Assembly (NCBI GenBank): GCA_963669155.1
Contig: OZ022576.1
Location: forward strand, 28,377,438 to 28,441,437
Source of the DNA: Arbacia lixula
Lineage: Eukaryota; Echinodermata; Echinoidea; Arbacioida; Arbaciidae
Length of the DNA: 64,000 nt
Direction of reading: 5' to 3'
Both the position numbers and the translations under genes were made by a program. The notes beneath the pieces were generated by a model that saw only the letters and a program-made list of their open reading frames with translations, had not been told where the DNA came from and ran no database searches. Positions 46,465 through 53,084 of this stretch are shown piece by piece. Position 1 is the stretch's first letter. Each line of letters opens with the position of its first letter.

Positions 46465-46853
46465 ACTCTCACACACACACTCTTTTATTTTCCCCTCTCC
46501 CTCCCTCCTTACCTATGTTCCCTGCCCCTCTACCCCTATCCCTGCTATCCTTCCCTGCTCCTTGACCTTTCCTACTCCCCTCCCCCATACCTCTCTTCCC
46601 TGTCCCTGCTATCCCCCCCCCCCTTCCCCTGCCCCCTTTACCTATCTACCCTACCCTACACCCTCTTTCTTCCCCTTCCCACTCACCTACCTCCTTTCCA
46701 TCCAACGTCCCACCCCAGGCCATGGCTCACCTGGTACATGACCATCTCAAGTCAGGCCAGGTTTGCTCCAAACAGCTGCCTCTTCGGTGCCCGATGTGTA
46801 TCAACGCAGTGTGTGGTAAAACCAAAGAATTTTTTGCCAGCCAGAAGCTATGA
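8836..46853 (+). CDS. FECH: Ferrochelatase, mitochondrial (10 exons; first exon missing)
   Basis: Ferrochelatase inserts Fe2+ into protoporphyrin IX on the matrix face of the inner mitochondrial membrane, the final step of haem synthesis. Exons join as 8836-8941, 9538-9657, 13925-14073, 19280-19352, 19963-20140, 21769-21867, 24292-24399, 38538-38702, 44935-44994 and 46719-46853, giving 396 residues plus stop from the first complete codon. Key positions (numbered from that codon, human equivalents in brackets): Met46 (76), Arg84/Arg85 (114/115), Arg134-Tyr135 (164/165), Cys166 (196), His236 (263), Trp283 (310), His314 and Glu316 (341/343), Cys376/379/384 (403/406/411). The four cysteines bind the [2Fe-2S] cluster of animal enzymes. 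A 3-residue insertion relative to human lies in the loop after exon 6's AIYRH. The human protein is 423 residues, so about 27 residues are likely missing at the N terminus. No frameshift or premature stop was seen. Confidence 0.97.
8942..9537 (+). other. FECH intron after the presequence exon
   Basis: 596 bases, AT-rich, with a C-run followed by A-run near 9089-9110. No element recognised. Confidence 0.7.
9538..9657 (+). CDS. FECH: FECH exon: start of mature enzyme
   Basis: Acceptor TGAATAG, donor AGAG/GTACAG. It encodes [15 protein letters not shown], the strongly conserved opening strand of ferrochelatase containing the active-site Met (human Met76), then the [10 protein letters not shown] helix. 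It ends in a codon split across the intron. Confidence 0.96.
9796..10405. mobile_element. MITE with CATTTACACT ends and internal tandem duplication
   Basis: Left end TAGGCTCATTTACACT (9796), right end the inverse GTGTAAATGGGGCTA at 10239 and again at 10405. A segment is duplicated: 10051-10198 and 10253-10400 agree almost completely, including GGTCTCCTTTGGATGACCGG. No coding capacity. Superfamily not clear. The second copy contains a perfect TGACGTCA (CRE/ATF site); the first copy has AACGTCA there. Confidence 0.7.
10528..11384. mobile_element. Non-autonomous pogo/Tigger-like (Tc1-mariner) element
   Basis: Flanked by TA dinucleotides (10526-10527 and 11385-11386). The inverted ends read CAGGGAAACCCCGTTATAAC on the left and the complement of TAGGGAAACCCCGTTATAAC on the right. 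Further internal similarity (CGGGACCCAA, CCTCGCTA) extends inward. 857 bp without a transposase. Includes a GT microsatellite at about 11072-11092. End sequence and TA duplication fit the pogo branch. Confidence 0.8.
11576..12720 (-). pseudogene. Truncated LINE remnant (ORF1 piece and RT piece)
   Basis: On the - strand, 12716 down to 12155 gives a frame-shifted ORF1: coiled-coil pieces such as [15 protein letters not shown] and then the DIDRSHR motif. Below it, about 11950 to 11576, is a reverse transcriptase fragment: [55 protein letters not shown]. The endonuclease is missing, so an internal deletion joined the two. Related in type to the LINE at 3290-7255 but a different, more decayed copy. 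Confidence 0.7.
12134..12155. repeat. Short TTAGGG tract
   Basis: Three complete GGTTAG units plus partial ends, the animal telomere repeat, interstitial and within the deleted middle of the truncated LINE. It may mark a repaired break, or be chance. Confidence 0.7.
13577..13852. mobile_element. MITE with long inverted ends (TTTAAA..TTCTCCCTGAAGTT)
   Basis: Left end TTTAAAAAGAAAGTTCTCCC, right end the inverse of TTAAAGGGAGAGTCCATCC. The blocks TTAGTGAAGGTTTG and CAAACCTTCACTAA pair deeper inside. About 275 bp, no coding capacity. It ends 72 bases before the next FECH exon. Confidence 0.75.
13925..14073 (+). CDS. FECH: FECH exon: active-site lip and Arg pair
   Basis: Acceptor CCCCTCAG, donor ACAG/GTATAT. 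It encodes [15 protein letters not shown], the hydrophobic lip that contacts the membrane and carries the Arg pair near the porphyrin propionates, followed by IGGGSPI and [14 protein letters not shown]-flanked element starts only 14 bases past its donor site. Confidence 0.97.
14088..14230. mobile_element. Two head-to-head copies of a small TTAA MITE
   Basis: 14088-14168 matches, in reverse, the copy at 36309-36388 (CTCTCATTACCA, TTACT.CACAT). 14170-14230 matches it in the forward direction (TTTCATTACCATTG.CATG.AGATG). The first copy begins with TTAA 14 bases after the FECH exon donor. Confidence 0.65.
14355..14545. repeat. Long hairpin with perfect 29-bp core stem
   Basis: 14415-14443 and 14459-14487 are exact reverse complements (AAGTGGAGGGCGTGCGGTAC onward). 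The pairing continues imperfectly outward through TTGTGGAATCTATT to about 14365 and 14540. The loop holds a further small stem, GACC-GCA-GGTC. The inner stem is GC-rich in an AT-rich intron. Confidence 0.9.
15350..15465. repeat. Fold-back element with tRNA-like B box
   Basis: 47-base arms at 15350-15396 and 15419-15465 pair with about three mismatches. The right arm contains GGTTCAAATCC, matching the RNA polymerase III B box of tRNA genes; no matching A box was found. Possibly derived from a tRNA-type SINE arranged as an inverted pair. Confidence 0.65.
16480..16680. repeat. Diverged 85-bp tandem duplication
   Basis: GCCAATGAGATTC recurs at 16488 and 16573, and ACTGTATGCAT recurs in each unit and once more near 16655. 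Imperfect, about two and a half copies. Confidence 0.6.
19280..19352 (+). CDS. FECH: FECH exon: [11 protein letters not shown] block
   Basis: Acceptor ATTTCTAG, donor GAAAG/GTGAGA. Its 73 bases encode [19 protein letters not shown], including the Arg-Tyr pair (human 164/165) that faces the active site. Both ends split codons. Confidence 0.97.
19353..19962 (+). other. FECH intron (610 bp)
   Basis: Holds a CAGCAA/CAACAA microsatellite near 19541-19561. No other element seen. Confidence 0.7.
19963..20140 (+). CDS. FECH: FECH exon: first Fe-S cysteine
   Basis: Acceptor CCCTACAG, donor TTGAG/GTTTGT. It encodes [20 protein letters not shown], containing Cys166 (human Cys196), the internal ligand of the [2Fe-2S] cluster. 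The following loop ([13 protein letters not shown]) is three residues longer than in human. The exon ends with [11 protein letters not shown] in phase 0. Confidence 0.98.
20637..21338. mobile_element. TTAA-flanked MITE, 702 bp
   Basis: TTAACTCTTTGC at 20637 and its inverse GCAAAGAGTTAA ending at 21338. The left end is GC- and CpG-rich (CTCGCTTCG, GACTCGCGG). TTAA duplication points to a piggyBac-type mobiliser. No transposase frame. Confidence 0.8.
21726..21767 (+). promoter_or_regulatory. CT microsatellite serving as splice acceptor tract
   Basis: A CTCTCT run interrupted by single G and CCC, running directly into CTTCTCAG of the catalytic-His exon. Copy number changes would change polypyrimidine tract length. 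Confidence 0.7.
21769..21867 (+). CDS. FECH: FECH exon: catalytic histidine
   Basis: Encodes [13 protein letters not shown] with His236 (human His263), the residue thought to take up protons from the porphyrin. The donor is TCT/GTGAGT. The polypyrimidine tract of the acceptor is a CT microsatellite (about 21726-21767), so its length may vary between individuals. Confidence 0.98.
21868..24291 (+). other. FECH intron (2.4 kb)
   Basis: Contains the 3' end of another LINE (22183-22660). The rest is unremarkable apart from a poly-T near 22831-22841. Confidence 0.65.
22183..22660 (-). mobile_element. LINE 3' end fragment
   Basis: On the - strand the sequence ends ATGAATAAAATTGAAATTG, a polyadenylation signal followed by TTGAAA repeats, as seen at the ends of CR1/L2-type LINEs. 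Only 3' untranslated sequence appears to be left. The inner boundary at 22660 is approximate. Confidence 0.55.
24292..24399 (+). CDS. FECH: FECH exon: NRGDPYP to WQSK
   Basis: Acceptor TTGGCCCAG, donor AAAG/GTAGGC. Its 36 codons read [20 protein letters not shown], then the conserved YRLVWQSK. Phase 0 at both ends. Confidence 0.98.
26060..26205 (+). repeat. Dispersed repeat, copy 2
   Basis: Collinear with 1168-1335 in the same orientation (AAAGACAGGGT, CTCCCAATAAT, TTATAGTGATC). Confidence 0.6.
26265..26656. repeat. 196-bp tandem duplication containing a fold-back element
   Basis: The unit starting ATTACAGTGCATGCATGC recurs at 26265 and 26461 with almost no differences (one A/G change near the ACCTTTTA block). 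Each unit contains an imperfect palindrome (26361-26444 and 26557-26640) running from ATGAACATTGTCTTTTG to CAAAAGACCATGTTCAT. The near identity implies a recent duplication. Confidence 0.92.
26632..26689. repeat. Perfect 27-bp hairpin at the end of the duplication
   Basis: 26632-26658 and 26663-26689 are exact reverse complements, separated by ATCA. The arm is the end of the 196-bp unit, so the unit boundary has been copied in inverted form. Confidence 0.92.
26740..26795. repeat. GATA microsatellite
   Basis: Interrupted run of AGATAGAT units. Confidence 0.85.
28183..28212. repeat. Small hairpin at the head of the 157-bp array
   Basis: GTCTCGCC and GGCGAGAC pair across about 13 bases. The inner GGTGAAGGC recurs at the far end of the array (about 29400-29409), suggesting that the two mark the ends of one element. 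Confidence 0.6.
28241..29400. repeat. 157-bp tandem array with nuclear-receptor half-sites
   Basis: The opening block (T/C)GTTAAAGTTTACCTGCAAG recurs at 28241, 28398 (diverged), 28432, 28589, 28746, 28903, 29060, 29217 and 29374. The spacing is exactly 157 bp except for a 34-bp partial copy at 28398-28431. Inner copies are nearly identical; outer ones are diverged, as expected if exchange homogenises the centre. Each full unit carries four AGGTCA motifs in one orientation, 27 exact copies in all, spaced as direct repeats with 7, 1 and 4 bases between. It may be the core of a non-autonomous rolling-circle (Helentron-like) element, many of which carry internal tandem repeats; that is inference. 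Confidence 0.95.
29639..29785 (+). pseudogene. C2H2 zinc-finger remnant
   Basis: Reads [20 protein letters not shown] then His and a stop (29702-29704), and continues in the same frame with [17 protein letters not shown]. Both halves show Cys-X2-Cys-Gly-Lys-X-Phe spacing of classical fingers. The stop and lack of further fingers mark it as a relic, of either a host gene or a mobile element. It lies just after the 157-bp array. Confidence 0.55.
31432..31831. mobile_element. TTAA-flanked MITE, 400 bp
   Basis: Left TTAAAGGCCCATAACAC, right GTGTAATGCCCCTTTAA; these are inverted with about three mismatches. No coding frame. TTAA flanks are consistent with the piggyBac mode of insertion. Confidence 0.65.
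33695..33770. repeat. 18-bp minisatellite (CCTTCGGAATA)
   Basis: CTTCGGAAT recurs three times, preceded by a variant GTTTCGGAATTACGAA. About four imperfect units. Confidence 0.75.
34064..34086. repeat. G-run
   Basis: GGGGG-T-G(14 or so). G-quadruplex-prone; the exact length is unreliable in assemblies. Confidence 0.8.
34838..34882 (+). repeat. Fragment of GAAACCTGTGTA..AAAGAC repeat
   Basis: GAAACCTGTGTAAAGTACACC then ACATAAAGACTACC. Related to the fuller copy at 45079-45245. Confidence 0.5.
35067..35560. repeat. 150-bp tandem repeat with fold-back inserted in one unit
   Basis: TTCAAGAAATGATCAGTGAG starts units at 35067 and 35219, and a variant starts at 35469 and about 35546. Spacing is 152 bp, then 250 bp. 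The extra roughly 98 bp is a palindromic insert at 35251-35335 (CTGAACATGGTCTTTAG to ATACCATGTTCATAG), related to the fold-back in the 26.3-26.6 kb duplication. Confidence 0.75.
36309..36388. mobile_element. Small MITE (CTCTCATTACCATTGGCATG family)
   Basis: Right end carries TTAA (36385-36388); the left end is ATAA. Body matches 14088-14230 in both orientations. 80 bp, non-coding. Confidence 0.65.
38262..38340 (+). mobile_element. tRNA-derived SINE head
   Basis: TAGCCTACTGG resembles a pol III A box (TGGCNNAGTGG), and GGTTTATACCT, about 50 bases on, resembles a B box (GGTTCGANTCC). The TGGCAAGCAG between them looks like a tRNA anticodon region. Decayed; not a functional tRNA gene. Confidence 0.5.
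38538..38702 (+). CDS. FECH: FECH exon: WLGPQTD and catalytic Glu
   Basis: Acceptor ATATTAAG, donor GAG/GTGAGT. It encodes [13 protein letters not shown] (Trp283), then [20 protein letters not shown] with His314 and Glu316, the conserved acidic metal-path residues. It follows a 14.1-kb intron, the largest in the gene. Confidence 0.98.
39649..39741. mobile_element. TTAA MITE, family of 3894-3979
   Basis: Right end GGGTTAA (TTAA at 39738-39741); left end CTAAGTCC is degraded. The body has GTGCCAGGTAAAACGCTGCT and ATGGGATTTGTGTGTATTA, matching the family. Confidence 0.65.
40737..40768. repeat. AC microsatellite
   Basis: About eleven AC units ending in ACTCCCTC. Confidence 0.9.
41168..41340. 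repeat. G-run followed by an 89-bp diverged duplication
   Basis: About 19 consecutive G at 41168-41186. TATCACTATAGATTGCAAG (41191) and TGTCACTACCGATTGCAAA (41280) begin two related units. Confidence 0.7.
41999..43270. other. Segment bracketed by direct repeats, with open frames
   Basis: TAATTGGATC and GATTGATTGACAAGGCTTAC occur at both 42003-42041 and 43230-43270. Between and beyond them are open frames (42108-42389, 93 codons; 43256-43654, 132 codons containing [16 protein letters not shown] and [18 protein letters not shown]). Their composition is more protein-like than that of surrounding frames, but no family was recognised. Could be transposon-derived. Confidence 0.35.
43880..44500. 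mobile_element. Non-autonomous element with about 110-bp inverted ends
   Basis: 43891-44000 and 44383-44488 are inverted copies: AGGATTGTTCCTTAACTT, TGTGTGAAAATCACATTAAT, AGTCATGCATGAGTGGGC and AAATTTTAAAGGCA occur on the left and their complements on the right. About 90% alike. The roughly 380-bp middle has no transposase. Superfamily not determined. Confidence 0.8.
44935..44994 (+). CDS. FECH: FECH exon: [13 protein letters not shown]
   Basis: Acceptor TGATGCAG, donor TTGAG/GTAGGT. Its 20 codons match the CGVENIRRAESLN region of vertebrate FECH. Phase 0 at both ends. Confidence 0.96.
45079..45245. mobile_element. MITE with AAACCTGTGTATAAAGACCA ends
   Basis: Left AGTAAAACCTGTGTATAAAG; right end CTATACAGGTGATTG is roughly inverted to it. 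Internal GCAGGTGGTC is repeated. A shorter relative is at 34838-34882. Confidence 0.55.
45275..45514 (+). other. Unexplained open frame with a donor-like end
   Basis: 80 codons from ATG ([20 protein letters not shown] ... SLFTSSMQ), preceded by ATTCTGATAG and ending CCATGCAG/GTATAT, so it looks like an exon. No known family recognised and it does not belong to FECH. It could be a transposon-gene fragment or an alternative exon. Confidence 0.25.
46040..46718 (+). repeat. 680-bp pyrimidine-rich tract before the last exon
   Basis: Mostly C and T on the + strand, with a CTCTCT run at about 46430-46461, a CACACA run, and C-rich tail CTATCCCCCCCCCC near 46610-46624. It continues to the exon acceptor. 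The long open frames across it reflect low complexity (Ser/Leu/Pro) and are not genes. Confidence 0.85.
46719..46853 (+). CDS. FECH: FECH terminal exon: Fe-S cysteine cluster and stop
   Basis: Acceptor CACCCCAG after a very long pyrimidine tract. It encodes [10 protein letters not shown], then CSKQL and [11 protein letters not shown] with Cys376, Cys379 and Cys384, the three C-terminal ligands of the [2Fe-2S] cluster. It ends EFFASQKL and TGA at 46851-46853. The 3' UTR follows; no canonical AATAAA was seen within the next few hundred bases, although ATTAAA occurs near 46973. Confidence 0.98.
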   Translation, partial: AMAHLVHDHLKSGQVCSKQLPLRCPMCINAVCGKTKEFFASQKL

Positions 46854-48468
46854 TTCATCCCCAATTCTGGACAGAGGTTAATCAATCTCCCATGAATTAA
46901 CTTGTGTTTGATTAGTGATTTAATAGTTTATACATGTTTATTATATGTACATGTATTAATGGTATTGACTAGATTAAATTCTAGTCCATGGGGTTATTTA
47001 CTTTGTTCATTTGATGTTATGCATGTAGCTTTGCATTATGGCATAACTAGGTCTGGTAGTGTAGACTAAGATGAAAGGTAGCTTTCCAATAATGCTGAAT
47101 GTCTGATCATATTCAGTCCTTAGAGTATGCAAAGCTTAATCATAAACATTACCAAAACAAATTCTAACTGCAGGGTGAAGCTTTAGCTTTTACTACAAAA
47201 CAAAACATGGTAACTGACAAGATATGTTGTTTTATCATTTCTCTAAATATAGTCTCTTGTATAAATTTAAACTATACCTCAGGATTCAAGGAACAAACAT
47301 TAGTATATGTAGCTGTAAGTGGAATATTCCACCATTTAATCATGTTAATGTGGCGCGATCATAAATTTTAAGTGCCTTTAATACTGGAGGGGGAAATGCC
47401 TTTTTAAATCGATAGTTTGCTTGCTCTGTTAGTTTTCCACCGCACACCAACAGGTAGATTTCATTCCAAGATGAAGCGTGGGTACATTGAGTAAGTCTGG
47501 GTACATCAACTTGGGAAGAGACCACTAGGGTTTGTCTATACATGAAGGCACATTCATCATGGAGGCATGGTGTGGCATTCCTCTGCCATTGTCATTCCCA
47601 GGCCATGTGTGTACCTGCACAATGTTTTTCTCTCTCCTTGATTGTTTTGTCACTGTGAATATATTTTAAATATTGTATAATACTATCGTTACTGACTTGG
47701 CAGGAATTCTTCAATCTGAAGTGGATAATGTGTGGCTGTTGCAATGGCGAAACAAAATTCCTAATTTTTTCCAGAAGACTTCTTCCTGTTATTTAAACCT
47801 TTCTAATTCTATTGTATGGATCATAATACAAAGATATTTCTAGAGTTTACTACCATCAGTCATTCATCTTTGATAAAGCTTTTGTTTTCTCATGAAAAAT
47901 ATTTACACATCGTTGCCTTCACATTTCTTTAACCCATTGTGTGCCGGGCAAAGTGCTGTTCTATGAGATTTGTGTGCATAGTGCAAAAATGCATCCATGT
48001 CACAAAGACTTGATACTGAAGTCACTGGAATGAGGAATGAATTGGCTGAAGTACACTTCCCTACAGAGCTAACCAACCACTGAATGATCTATAAAGCATT
48101 TAACCATTTGTGTACCAGAAAGCTACTGCTCTATGGAAATTGTTTGTATTACTTGCAAATCAAGTCACACATAGCACACAGAGTTAAAGTTCAGAAGCTG
48201 CTTAAGTGTTGCTTTATAAATGCTCAGTCATAGTTGACATGTGATATGAAGGAAAATGTAGCACTGTATTATGACATGATACATGGTACACTGCCAATGT
48301 GGCACGACAATAATTTTTTGAATGTTTTTCTACCATGACTGTAAGTAAAGAGTAGATGTTAAATTAATGAACCTGATCAAAGTAGTTAATCTTTTTAGAA
48401 CCATTTTGTGTATGTATAATGTTAATACAATGCTTCAGTAAGATTCATTTGATGAAAGTGACTTAAAT
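46854..48468. other. FECH 3' UTR and downstream sequence
   Basis: The 3' UTR end was not placed. Two copies of the small TTAA MITE family occur at 47929-48020 and 48100-48186. Otherwise nothing recognised. Confidence 0.5.
47929..48186. mobile_element. Two TTAA MITE copies in tandem orientation
   Basis: TTAACCCATTGTGTGCC at 47929 and TTAACCATTTGTGTACC at 48100. The second ends CACAGAGTTAA (48186) and is 87 bp; the first lost its right end near CACAAAGACTT. Same family as 3894-3979 and 39649-39741. Confidence 0.7.
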
Positions 48469-49176
48469 TTAACCCTGAACCAAACCAGGCCTTTTTTACT
48501 GTTCTGTGGGGCTATGTCAACCCCCCTTGAGATTTCGGCCATCGGTCGGGCGATTGCGACAAAATTTGGCGCGCACAACACCTGTGTCATAATCTACAAG
48601 ATCAATTTGTTAAATTTGTCAAAATTGTAAATTTCCAATGTTAATTAATTAATTATAGTTTGTTTATCTGTTATGATATATTTAACAGGTGGTCATCAAA
48701 AAAACTTTGAAAATTCATTTTAATTCTTATGTAATTTATTGTTTTTAGAATTTCTTATGTATTATTTGTTTTTTTACTTTCGTTTTTATTTTTTATTTTT
48801 TATTGAAAATTGTCACTGACCACTTTTCAACTATGATTGGCATAAAATTAATCAATCGAAATGATTAAATGGAAAAATAATTAGGCTTTAAAAAGTTTTA
48901 TGAAAGAGCACTGTTTTCCATAGGAAATACACACAAAATTGCAAAATTGTGCACGTTTTGGGATGACATGCATTTGCAAAAATGGGCGTGGCTACGTAAT
49001 GGTATGCATGGATGTCGCGAATTTGGTCTCAGAAGATGCGCAAGACTTGAAAGAAGAAAGTCAAGAAGTGTCGCAATAAGGTATTCTCGCGTTGTGGCAT
49101 TATTACATGAAATATCTTGGGGGGGGGGGGGGTTGATTCAACCCCCCCCCCCCCCCCCCGGCAGTTTTAGGGTTAA
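48469..49176. mobile_element. piggyBac-like MITE with G-run/C-run hairpin
   Basis: TTAACCCTGAAC at 48469 and TTTTAGGGTTAA ending at 49176: TTAA duplication with CCCT/AGGG ends, as in piggyBac elements. Near the right end, 14 G (49119-49132), TTGATTCAA, then 18 C (49142-49159) form a near-perfect palindrome. No transposase frame. Confidence 0.75.
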
Positions 49177-52100
49177 GTCAAACTTTACAATATTACATGA
49201 AGTTTCTAAAGCCCATCTGGGAATTAATATACATTGTGCGTGTAAGCAGTGCATTTGATCATGAAAATAAAAAGATGTCATTTTTAAAAAGAAGTGATTT
49301 GTAGATCGTGCCATGGTGTGGACTTGATTATCATGCAGCAATATAAAATTCAAATCCAAATCGTGATAATCAGTCAGTCATGATTGATATTTTCATTAGT
49401 AATTTGCCTGCATACTGTAAGATGATCTATATAGTCCCATATGGCATTTTGGTAAAGATTATGTTCTCTTATGTTGTTATTTATGAGTAGATATATGCTA
49501 AGATTTGGGAGGAAGGTAAACATTTATGTGAGCAGGAAAGCAAGTCACTTTCTGTTATTGCAATTAGTTGTGCAGCTTGAGAGAATGTTAAAGACTTATG
49601 TCTATTAGGTGAATTTTATACATGATTACATTTGTTTAGTGTGGAAAAGTACAAAGATGATCTCATTATTGACTTTCGTTCTTAGCTGTTTAAAAGCACT
49701 GTAATTCCAATTTTCTCGCTCATAGTGATATTCAATAAATAATCATTCAATGAAATTAAAAGATGCCTTTCTCGCATAATTTTATTTTCTGTGACAAATG
49801 AGTGAACATTCAGTAAAGGTATGAGTGGTGATTAGCCAAGAATCACGGCGGTTCCACCTAAATGCGCGTGTATGTTGCTCGCAGGAATTGACAGACGTAG
49901 ATCAGGTTTAAATCCCGGCGTAATAAGTCAATTAAATACGAAATGAACGTAGAAAGAGACTTAATCATGGGATGCCGCTTTCCTTCTGTTCCCATTTTCA
50001 CGCTAATACCGGAGATTAATTGTCGGATCGATGCTGCTCGTTACTGTATACTGAGCAAGCCGCGTTTCCCTGCTGGCATCTCATGTGCTGTTCTAGCATT
50101 AGGCTGGACACGCATTTAAAATGGATTCGCCTGGCTTGGGTTTAGATATCTAGGGTATCGCTATTTCTTTGAGCGACATTCTTGAACTATTGTTCCTCAA
50201 ACCGGGAGAACAGTTGATGGAGAACACATGAATGATGTGGACTTCACGTGGCTGACTCGAATGTGCACGTTTAACATTTGCTCCCTTGCATTAGACTTTA
50301 CAATATATATCTTAATCGAGCATTTTCCGCATGTGAAAGAAAGCACGTAATGTTTTTCTACCGATCATGAGGGATCTGTATTTTCCCCCGTGGCACTGAA
50401 TGCCAATCCTGTCTGTAATAGTGAACAATGATCTGTTCTGACATGAATATATACATGTAGTATCATGTAAAACATTTTGGCGAGGAAGTGCCTGATTCGG
50501 AATACGGCAACCCGGTAGGCCTAGGCCTACATGTGTGTCAATGTATCACCGCTTATGGCAAAACACCAAAGTTTGTCCGATGACTGCACGACATATTACA
50601 ACGAGTGATGATTACAAGGGAAGATAACATAATTGTTTATGTATCGAGCTAATATTTCATCTAAGTTTACAGTTGCCATGAGCAACATGAGAACTTATTG
50701 TTAAACAACTTTTTCTCCGAATGCTGTATATAAATATGCTTTGGTCGAAACCGTGAAAGTTTGTTGAAGTAGTTGGTCAATGCATCGGAAGAATGGAATA
50801 TTTTTTGCGATACGCATGGAAAATCCATAAGCTCACTAATAAGTGCACATAATGCACGCCAAACCATACTGCCAATAAGTACACTACCGAGGATTAAATT
50901 CCCTATTAATAATTCACCATAACGAATATATAAACAAATTGACAACCATTTCTCGCCTATTAATGAAGAATTAAAAACAAAATACGTTCTCTTTTGTGAA
51001 CATGTGTTTCCGCCACCCGTTCCTCCTCGTGGGAGGGAGATATGAGAGTTTGTCCTGTCAGATGAAGGCAGATTTCCAATTGGTGAATTTCTCCCGAGAC
51101 ATAAAGTAATCAACTTCTGCCAATAACGAGACGGGTGCCTTCTCATTCTCTATCTAATCTCCGCCGTACACCGGCAAGTCGACATCTGTATACGGCTGAC
51201 ATTTGAAGCTGGCCGATTATGTCTTGATTATCGCCCTGAATGTCACCTGGGCCGGTACGCGATCTCGTCTCCATTTCGGTCAACTCTAGAAAGAAAGGAC
51301 AGAGTCGATTGCTTAGAAGTACGTGACGGATTTCCCATATCACTTCCCGATTGATGTGGGCGCGCTAATTTCCCAATGATACAGTTGTCCTGTATGATAT
51401 GCGTAGTTCATTTTTCATTCATTATGTCCGACGAAAGTACTCCTTACGCTGTTATGATTTTTATGAATATCAAACGTGATATATTGTGCACTTTTGAATA
51501 TACTTCATATGCGTGTTACCCGTGAAATATGAAATAAAACATCTTTGAAACATTAGTTTCAAAAAGCGTAAGTTCATGGCGGGTGACAGTGATAAGTGAA
51601 GTTGCTATGGTGCAGTATGCACACTATGTTTAGCGTAATGATGACGAAATGTCAACATATGTATGAATGAGTTTTAGATGGGAGTAGATGAGTGAAGAAT
51701 AAATGAGTAACGAACTGGAGAAATATGAGAACGAAGTGCGCAGAGAGGAAAGAAGAACAATTCACTTGAATCAGACGATTAGCTGAGCAGGGGTAAGGGG
51801 CGTATGAAATGGTGGAAAGTAGGCGTAGGCCTACGTGTACATTGACAGAGGAGAAAATGGAAAGAAGGGGGCGGATGGTAACGAGGCGATATGATCCAGG
51901 TGAGATCCCAACCTATCTTCTACTTTGAGTGAAACTCCCAAAAGGCTTTCCCGCGCTGACTACTTCTAATATCGAATTGGGCTGAAAATAAATCAATGCT
52001 CCAGGCTTTCATTCTCTCACATGTTAGAATTCATTGGTGCACTATCATTAAATCTTGAAAGGAATTCCAATAGACTAAATTAGGCCAGTTCACCGACTCA

Positions 52101-53084
52101 TTTGATGCACTACATAAGTTGTTTGTTGAAAGTTATACCAGTAACAATCCCAGTGCTTGTCCGAGGCTTGCTTGACATGACGATATCTCATGCATGCATA
52201 TGTGTTTTGTTTTTCTTTTTCAGCGAGCAAAAATGGAAGCAAATGTTTATCGGTTCATGAAAGATGGAGAAACACCCCAAAACCAGATAGTGTGTAGACC
52301 ATGATCCCGTAGGGTGCTAGCCTACATGATAAGGTAACCTCGGCAGACCTATTGGAAATGTTGGGCATAGGCCTACTCCAAAAGTACCCATATAACAACT
52401 GTCTAATATAGAATTGTGAATGATCGTACCTTCACTTACGATGGATATCAATCGTAGCTCTGTACAATACAGATAAGGGTTTGGACTTGTGATCGCTTCA
52501 GATCAATCGCAACTCTTCATAATTCGGGACATTTGTTGCATTTTCTTAAATGCCGGGGGCGCCCTAGACGCTATTTACTGATAATGGCTCAAACAAAAGT
52601 ACTCTACTCACGCTTACATTTACAAAGGGTACAGGAAGCTAATGTCACTTTTGAAGGCGAAAGATATGTTTGATTTCATCCATTAATATTCTTGCAATAA
52701 TTCTTTGAATATTGGAATCGATTTTCACTTGGTCCTGATTTGTCGAAAAGTAAAGATTTTTTGCAAAAATATTACTGGATTGGATTAAACACTCTTCAAC
52801 TTAACGTTGTGTAAGTTTCAGCTTGATTCAAATTCTAATAAGCTACATCATTTTATTCATACCACTAAGAAAAACACATATTTGTTTTCATTGAGGGATA
52901 TTTTGGGGAAACCCACAACACGCAATGAGTGATTATTCGAGTATCTTTGAAGTACATGGTATGCCCAGCATTTCCACTAGGTCTGCTGGGGAATTTAAAA
53001 CTTTTTCAACTAAAAGAGACCACCTACGCGTTCCTGATTATGTTCATTATATCTTGTGGGGACTTTTTGCCTTTCATAAAATCA
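49177..53084. other. Low-repeat downstream sequence, possible regulatory DNA
   Basis: No gene or transposon recognised. 49780-51400 has fewer simple repeats and more CpG than the introns, and many homeodomain-type ATTA/TAAT cores (for example 50889-50990). A regulatory role is speculation. Confidence 0.3.

Larger units (their letters stand above)
44995..46718 (+). other. FECH last intron (1.7 kb)
   Basis: Contains a widespread-type MITE (45079-45245), an unexplained open frame (45275-45514) and the pyrimidine tract (46040-46718). Confidence 0.7.

Noticed and set aside
46223..46881. Open frames of 172 and 200 codons rich in Ser/Leu/Pro
   Set aside because: They arise from the pyrimidine tract and run into the FECH exon in the wrong frame; low complexity explains their length.
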